64,000 nt of DNA from positions 1 through 64,000 of the forward strand of contig JANXAJ010000002.1 of assembly GCA_025062295.1 (NCBI GenBank), in the 5' to 3' direction. Position numbers and translations under genes: made by a program. The notes under the pieces were generated by a model. The model made no database searches and was not told the origin of the DNA. It saw only the letters and a list, made by a program, of their open reading frames with translations. How positions within the stretch are numbered: position 1 is the first letter of the stretch; each line of letters starts with the position of its first letter. The DNA is from Bacteroidia bacterium. Its GTDB lineage: Bacteria > Bacteroidota > Bacteroidia > SpSt-205. Shown here in pieces: positions 59,455-64,000 of the stretch.

Positions 59455-62400
59455 ATGCAGTCACATAAGTTACTCCTGCTACTTTTCACAGGTTGGATGG
59501 CTGGTCAAAGCTGGTGTGGGACGCTCATGCCACCCCCTCTTCCCCCGTCGTTTTTTCATTCGCCTAGAACAGGTGTAGCGCGAACAGGATGGCCGGATAC
59601 GAGCTGTCGTCCCCATGCGCAGTATGTGGTGCCTGTAGTTTTTCATGTTATCCATTCAGGCGGAGTTGATAGTATTCCGCTCTCTGCAATAGAGACGCAA
59701 ATGGAGAGGCTCTTTGAGGACATGCGTCGCATCCCCGAGACACGCGGCTTTACGCCTCACGCTACAGACATGGAGGTGGAATTTGCCCTGGCCACAAAAG
59801 ACCCAAATGGGCAACCAACGACAGGCGTCGTTTACTGGCGCTATGATCAGCCGCCGCTAAGCTGGCCTGAGCCAAAGCTCTGTGTAGTAACGAACGAATT
59901 GAACATGAAAAATGCCACAGCATGGCCAAGAGATAAATATCTAAATATCTGGATCGTACCTCAGATATGTGAGTACTATGGGAGTAGCGATTGTGATGAC
60001 TGTAATGATGCCATAGGCTATGCCTACTTCCCCTCTACAGATCCTGCCTACCTTCCCTATTTTGGCACAGTCCAAGAGTATTCCACGATAGGTGACGAGG
60101 ATGGAATCAATCCTCGGCGCAGCCGGGTATTGGTTCATGAACTTGGACATAACCTCAGCCTTGCTCATACCTTTAATGAGGGATGTGACTCTACCTCAGA
60201 TTGTGAGAATGAGGGGGATTACATTTGCGACACTCCGCCTACCGCTGAGCCTAATTATCAATTTAGGCAGCAGAATACCTGCTCTACTGATGTGCCCGAC
60301 CGTCCTGACGAGACAAGGAACTACATGGACTACACCCCCTCTTATCTCATGTGTCTATTTACAGAAGGTCAAAAAGCGGCGGCGACTTGGTGGCTCTCAC
60401 ACCCCAACTCCTACTATGCACCTTTGACCCAGTCCAGTAATCTCCAAGCCACGGGTACGGGACCTTATGGGCGAGTCCGTGTGCGGTTTTGGGCAGAAAG
60501 CCATCGAGTTCTCGTAGGAACGCCTGTCCGATTCCACGCAGTAACAGAGGGACAGCCCCACCTCTACATTTGGGACTTCAGCGGCGGCATAGCAGATGAT
60601 CCGTCCTCTCCCTGCCCTACAGTTACCTTTCCAGCTGCAGGAGTGTATAGCGTGCAGCTTATCGCTGAAAATCTTAGCGGACGCCGAGATACGGCCTTCA
60701 AAGCAAATTACATCGTGGTTGAGGATGCTATTCTGAGTCTCCCTTATACAGAAGACTGGGAAGGAGGCATACCTCCCCACATCACTATAGAGAACTTAGA
60801 TGCCGGCTATCCTTTGAGTCGGACATGGGAGACTTACCCAGCAGGAGCTTATGGACTCTCCGACAACTGTATAAACATTAATTATCTAAATCACCCACTC
60901 TATGGAGAGCGAGATTACTTGACCACCCCAGCTTTCCAAATGCCAGAAGCAACCACCCATCGGGCTTTTCTCATCTTCTCTGTAAGCTATACTTGCTTAG
61001 ATTGGAGTGATGCGAATTCGTTCCTCCTTCGGTATGGTGATACGCTTCGGGTTTGGGTTTCACCCGATGGAGGGGGACATTGGGAGCTTCTGTATGAGAA
61101 AGGCGGAATAGACCTCAGCACCTTTCCTAATGGATGCAGGTCTTACTATGGCAATCTAAATGGCGCAGACCTACCCCCCCTCCATTGGCGAACCGATACA
61201 ATTCCCCTTACGAACTATTTAGGATTAGCAGGGGTTCGGTTCCGATTTGAGGCTGTAGCCGGCGGAGGGGGAAGAATATTCATAGATGATATTCGGATAG
61301 AGAAAGTGCTACTTGGCGAGCGTATAGAGGACCCTTATGAACTCACACCACTTCTTTTCTCAAATCCACAGACTCATGGCACCTACCAGCATTGGCATTA
61401 TAGCCTCGTAGATTCCACCCGAAACCGCTCTAATGATCATGCTCTCAATACAGGTCCTGATCTCGTATGGCGACTCATTTTGCCCGAGTGTTTGGATAGC
61501 CTTATCCTGCACTTTGCCTACAAAGATGAAGGACAGGATGGTATCATACCGCACAATCATAAGGTATTTATCATCAATACCACAAGCAGCGATACAATAG
61601 AACTCCTTGAAAATTCATACGACAGTTATATGCATGCTTGGGCGCAGGCTCGGAACTGGGTGGTGGGCTTTGCGGATCGCGGCCCTGGCACTGCCTACAT
61701 CTCTGGAAGCGAGCATTCTATGAAGCACCGACAAGGAACTGGACTTGGATCCGAAGCTCCCTTTCTTGACAGCCTGCGACTCGCCTCAGGTGATACCCTT
61801 TACATAATTTACACTCATGACAATAGTGTGGCAGAGGGCGTGGATAGCTTTTATCTAGAGATTCATGCTCTTAAGAACCTTGTGCCCACCTCACTTTCTC
61901 CATTCGTAGAAGTTACTCCCACCTCTGAGGGAGATGGGTGTATGGGAGACTCTATTCAGGTAAGTTATACTCTTTCTATGCATGGAGGTGTAGGTGTTGA
62001 GAGATACTTAATAGAAATGAATGAGCTCTATAACAATGTAGTCGTAGGGCAAACAGCATGGGAAAGTTTTACCCCTACAGGGACATTGAAGCGCAGACCT
62101 GTTTCTCGTAGCGGTTCTACTTTGAATCAAGGGTATCTTGCTTATACTCAGCAGTGGAAAGTGCGAGGTCGCCTTATTCATTCACGGTATTCTACATGCT
62201 ATGACACCTCAGCTACTACCGAGGTAGAGGTTGGATTGGACCTTCCGGTTCGTCCAATTCCTCGGATTCGGCATCAAAATACCAGTTATGGCAATGGAGC
62301 GGTCCTTACGCTTTCCCAAGGGCAGAATGTTACTTTTACTGCTATTGAACGTGAGGGAATTGCTCCAGCCATTCTTAGCCATACCTGGTATCTCAATGGG

Positions 62401-62790
62401 TCACTTGTAGGCACAGCTCCGACCCTAACCATAAATGTGCCGCGTGATACTTCTAACCTTGAACTCACGATCCTCAATACCTCTCGGAGTGCTCCTCAGT
62501 GCGATTCAACTATTCGGATAAGGCTTATTCTTCCCTTCTCTACCTCTTTGCCTGAGAGAGGTATAGTGCCCCTCGTGCGCACCGAAAATGGTCGCCCTGG
62601 GGTATGGATTACCCTTCCTCTTCCTGGAGTTTATCAGATCAAGATTTACGATCGCATAGGTAGACTGTGCCTTGAGAGCCGCTCACGAGGAGGAGAGGAG
62701 ACCTTCTATCCTCTTCCAGCGGGACTTTATTTACTTGTGATTGAAGGCGAGCACTCCTTCTATAGACGCCCTTTGCTGATAGCATACTAA
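59455..62790 (+). CDS. Secreted M43-type metalloprotease with PKD and T9SS sorting domains
   Basis: This 1111-residue protein has a signal peptide (LLLLLFTGWMAGQSWCG) and a pappalysin/cytophagalysin-like protease domain (about 60-320). The zinc motif is HELGHNLSLAH near residue 228, a cysteine-rich calcium-type loop follows, and the Met-turn is NYMDYTPSYLMCLF. Next come a PKD-like domain (about 340-425; HLYIWDFSGG, FPAAGVYSVQLIAEN), a MAM-like beta-sandwich (about 430-620), further beta domains, and a C-terminal type IX sorting domain (GVYQIKIYDRIGRLCLESR... LPAGLYLLVIEG). It should cross the outer membrane by the type IX system and be retained or released extracellularly. Confidence 0.92.
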   Translation: MQSHKLLLLLFTGWMAGQSWCGTLMPPPLPPSFFHSPRTGVARTGWPDTSCRPHAQYVVPVVFHVIHSGGVDSIPLSAIETQMERLFEDMRRIPETRGFTPHATDMEVEFALATKDPNGQPTTGVVYWRYDQPPLSWPEPKLCVVTNELNMKNATAWPRDKYLNIWIVPQICEYYGSSDCDDCNDAIGYAYFPSTDPAYLPYFGTVQEYSTIGDEDGINPRRSRVLVHELGHNLSLAHTFNEGCDSTSDCENEGDYICDTPPTAEPNYQFRQQNTCSTDVPDRPDETRNYMDYTPSYLMCLFTEGQKAAATWWLSHPNSYYAPLTQSSNLQATGTGPYGRVRVRFWAESHRVLVGTPVRFHAVTEGQPHLYIWDFSGGIADDPSSPCPTVTFPAAGVYSVQLIAENLSGRRDTAFKANYIVVEDAILSLPYTEDWEGGIPPHITIENLDAGYPLSRTWETYPAGAYGLSDNCININYLNHPLYGERDYLTTPAFQMPEATTHRAFLIFSVSYTCLDWSDANSFLLRYGDTLRVWVSPDGGGHWELLYEKGGIDLSTFPNGCRSYYGNLNGADLPPLHWRTDTIPLTNYLGLAGVRFRFEAVAGGGGRIFIDDIRIEKVLLGERIEDPYELTPLLFSNPQTHGTYQHWHYSLVDSTRNRSNDHALNTGPDLVWRLILPECLDSLILHFAYKDEGQDGIIPHNHKVFIINTTSSDTIELLENSYDSYMHAWAQARNWVVGFADRGPGTAYISGSEHSMKHRQGTGLGSEAPFLDSLRLASGDTLYIIYTHDNSVAEGVDSFYLEIHALKNLVPTSLSPFVEVTPTSEGDGCMGDSIQVSYTLSMHGGVGVERYLIEMNELYNNVVVGQTAWESFTPTGTLKRRPVSRSGSTLNQGYLAYTQQWKVRGRLIHSRYSTCYDTSATTEVEVGLDLPVRPIPRIRHQNTSYGNGAVLTLSQGQNVTFTAIEREGIAPAILSHTWYLNGSLVGTAPTLTINVPRDTSNLELTILNTSRSAPQCDSTIRIRLILPFSTSLPERGIVPLVRTENGRPGVWITLPLPGVYQIKIYDRIGRLCLESRSRGGEETFYPLPAGLYLLVIEGEHSFYRRPLLIAY

Positions 62791-62918
62791 GCCAAAGGGT
62801 AGAGTTACAGCTTGACTCCCTCAAAGCAAGACCCTGCCTATAGGGACTGCCGCTGCTTCAAGCCGTATGACACTACGAGACCACTGCTAGTCAAGTTCAA
62901 TTTTCCCAAAATGCTATG

Positions 62919-62951
62919 AAAAAGCACCAGTCCTACTTGAGGACCGGTGCT
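62919..62951 (-). terminator. Intrinsic terminator after the outer membrane barrel gene
   Basis: A 12-bp stem (62923-62934 with 62940-62951, one G-T pair, 5-nt loop) is followed on the minus strand by TTTTT. It lies 30 nt past the stop at 62981. Confidence 0.88.
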
Positions 62952-62980
62952 GATCAATTGTTCCCTTCTTTATCTCTTAT

Positions 62981-63751
62981 TTAGAACCAGAAGATAAGCT
63001 GAAGCTGAAGGCTGCTCAGACGAGCTTTGAGGTCCTTGTATGGCTGAAGGTCGCGATAGGTAACCCCATTCACAGTCTCAGTAAACTTGAAGTCTTTATT
63101 GAAGAAGTTGATGAGACCGTGATTGTAAAGGAATGTAACATCTATGATTCCAATGCCTTCCAAATCTATATCCACTCCTGCCCCAGCGCTAGCCTGTGCT
63201 AAAAAGGTTGAGAAGTGCTCGGTTACACGGGCTCGGTCTTGATCTATGAAGTTGGCCGAGATGAGACGCTTGTCGGAATTCGTGCTGGAGCCTACGCGCA
63301 GATCCGCTTGGCCGCCCAACACACCCTTGATGTGGAGAGGAGTAGGACCGATTGCATTGGTACGAAGCTTGATAAAGAGAGGAACGTTCAGAAGGGTCGC
63401 TCTATAGGTTACATTCTGAGCAGAGGTCAAGCCCGTCGCAGAAAGGGTCAGAACACTGTCGCCAGCGGCCTTGATCCCATAGTCAGGACGATACTCCACC
63501 TTTCCGCCTCCCGTTCCTACTCCCACCCCTAAAAGGAGGGAGACATTGTCAGAGAAGCCAAAGCTTAACATCAATCCCCCTGCAAAGCCAAAAACCCCTG
63601 CCCCCTCAAGATTACGGACGGTCCTGCCAGCAGAATCTAATCCAAAAAAGCCTAGGGCAGGTGAGGCACGAAGCCCAAACTTGACACCTTCTTGAGCATA
63701 CATTACGCCCCCAAGGGCGACTCCTAAAAAGGTTACTCTTAAGGCTCGCAT
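62981..63751 (-). CDS. PorT-like outer membrane beta-barrel protein
   Basis: This 256-residue protein has a signal peptide (MRALRVTFLGVALGGVMYAQ) and about eight predicted beta strands ending in LQLQLIFWF, typical of the Bacteroidota outer membrane beta-barrel (OMP_b-brl_2/PorT) group. The exact role is unknown; some relatives assist type IX secretion. The start is the ATG at 63751, with TACCTTTG ending 8 nt upstream, rather than the track start at 63826, which runs almost to the receptor gene. It is monocistronic, with a strong terminator. Confidence 0.85.
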   Translation of the reverse strand: MRALRVTFLGVALGGVMYAQEGVKFGLRASPALGFFGLDSAGRTVRNLEGAGVFGFAGGLMLSFGFSDNVSLLLGVGVGTGGGKVEYRPDYGIKAAGDSVLTLSATGLTSAQNVTYRATLLNVPLFIKLRTNAIGPTPLHIKGVLGGQADLRVGSSTNSDKRLISANFIDQDRARVTEHFSTFLAQASAGAGVDIDLEGIGIIDVTFLYNHGLINFFNKDFKFTETVNGVTYRDLQPYKDLKARLSSLQLQLIFWF

Positions 63752-63759
63752 ACTGAAGG

Positions 63760-63767
63760 CAAAGGTA
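63760..63767 (-). promoter_or_regulatory. -7 element TACCTTTG of the beta-barrel gene
   Basis: Exact TAnnTTTG ending 8 nt before the ATG at 63751. It lies in the 31-nt gap after the receptor gene. Confidence 0.75.
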
Positions 63768-63782
63768 TGAAAGTTCATTTGA

Positions 63783-64000
63783 TTAGAGGCGTACAATAGT
63801 TTGCACAGCAAAGCTGCGTTGCTCATTCAATGTTCCTGGCAAAGTGGTATAGATACGATTGAAAGCATTAAAAATATGAAGCGACCATCGTACCTTCCCC
63901 ACCTCATACGCTATGATAAAGTCCCACACGGTATAAGGTTTAGAGGCATAATCTCTGTAGAATGCTTCCAATCCTCCCAAGCGATTGCTGCTAAGAGTGC
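63783..64000 (-). CDS. C-terminal end of a TonB-dependent receptor (partial)
   Basis: Only the last 72 or so codons are in the window; the frame stays open to base 64000, so the 5' part lies outside. The sequence YTVWDFIIAYEVGKVRWSLHIFNAFNRIYTTLPGTLNEQRSFAVQTIVRL matches the end of TonB-dependent outer membrane barrels, with the NxFN-x-x-Y strand and the final R-x-F strand. Substrate unknown. Confidence 0.8.
   Translation of the reverse strand, partial: TLSSNRLGGLEAFYRDYASKPYTVWDFIIAYEVGKVRWSLHIFNAFNRIYTTLPGTLNEQRSFAVQTIVRL

Overview
The window is an ordinary chromosomal stretch from a member of the Bacteroidota, probably an uncultivated, possibly thermophilic lineage outside the well-studied genera. 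Support comes from gene content: a type IX secretion C-terminal sorting domain on a 1111-residue metalloprotease, a DUF4175-mnmG-ybeY neighbourhood, an SDR-type L-threonine dehydrogenase, OmpP1/FadL-like and PorT-like outer membrane proteins, the end of a TonB-dependent receptor, futalosine-pathway menaquinone genes, and above all the Bacteroidota -7 promoter element TAnnTTTG. The isocitrate dehydrogenase has the long form with an extra C-terminal domain known from Thermus. I see no tRNA, rRNA, CRISPR array, insertion sequence, integrase or prophage.

Layout: (1) 1-8.2 kb, a six-gene minus-strand operon: DUF4175 protein, RsbW-like ATPase, ybeY, mnmG, EnvC-like activator, prmC. (2) 8.3-14.2 kb, a PAS-SpoIIE phosphatase, topA, a tail-anchored response regulator and a TPR protein. 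(3) 14.3-20.3 kb, a seven-gene minus-strand operon for polysaccharide export and phosphorylation control: Wza-like lipoprotein, BY-type tyrosine kinase, CpsB-type tyrosine phosphatase, a hypothetical, folB, a cyclophilin and a PP2C phosphatase. (4) 20.4-25.2 kb, a coiled-coil lipoprotein, ruvA, icd, purM and an MCE protein. (5) 25.3-33.5 kb, a split ATP synthase locus (DUF4139-like gene, atpI-like, atpB, atpE), priA and a K+-type membrane pyrophosphatase. (6) 33.6-41.1 kb, an outer membrane protein, threonine dehydrogenase, deoC, a SPOR protein and a 1318-residue orphan multi-PAS sensor in one coupled operon. (7) 41.1-52.5 kb, ctpA, a TrmH-family methyltransferase, a GT-C membrane protein, dtd, rsgA, a sugar-nucleotide epimerase, an M20 peptidase, aconitase and rsmG. 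(8) 53.1-64 kb, an FkbM methyltransferase, a polysaccharide deacetylase, mqnA / histidine phosphatase / mqnE, a lipoyl E2 acyltransferase, the secreted metalloprotease and outer membrane proteins.

The most striking pattern is regulatory. Nineteen genes have an exact TAnnTTTG immediately upstream, and in seventeen of them it ends only 3-9 nt before the start codon, so the mRNAs should begin at or within a few bases of ATG/GTG. There is no room for a Shine-Dalgarno sequence. Genes inside operons mostly overlap by 1-80 nt or abut. First genes would therefore start translation as leaderless mRNAs and later genes by coupling. The promoter element also corrects several start codons (hppA, mqnE, the GT-C protein, the outer membrane protein at 63751) and in places is embedded in other signals: the U-tract of the atpE terminator and the stop codon of ruvA. 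I did not find a conserved -33 element.

Signalling genes are over-represented for so short a window: PAS-SpoIIE, an RsbW-like ATPase, PP2C, a BY kinase with its phosphatase, a membrane-anchored REC protein and a six-PAS receptor without an output domain. They hint at a phosphorylation/partner-switch network whose other members lie outside the window.
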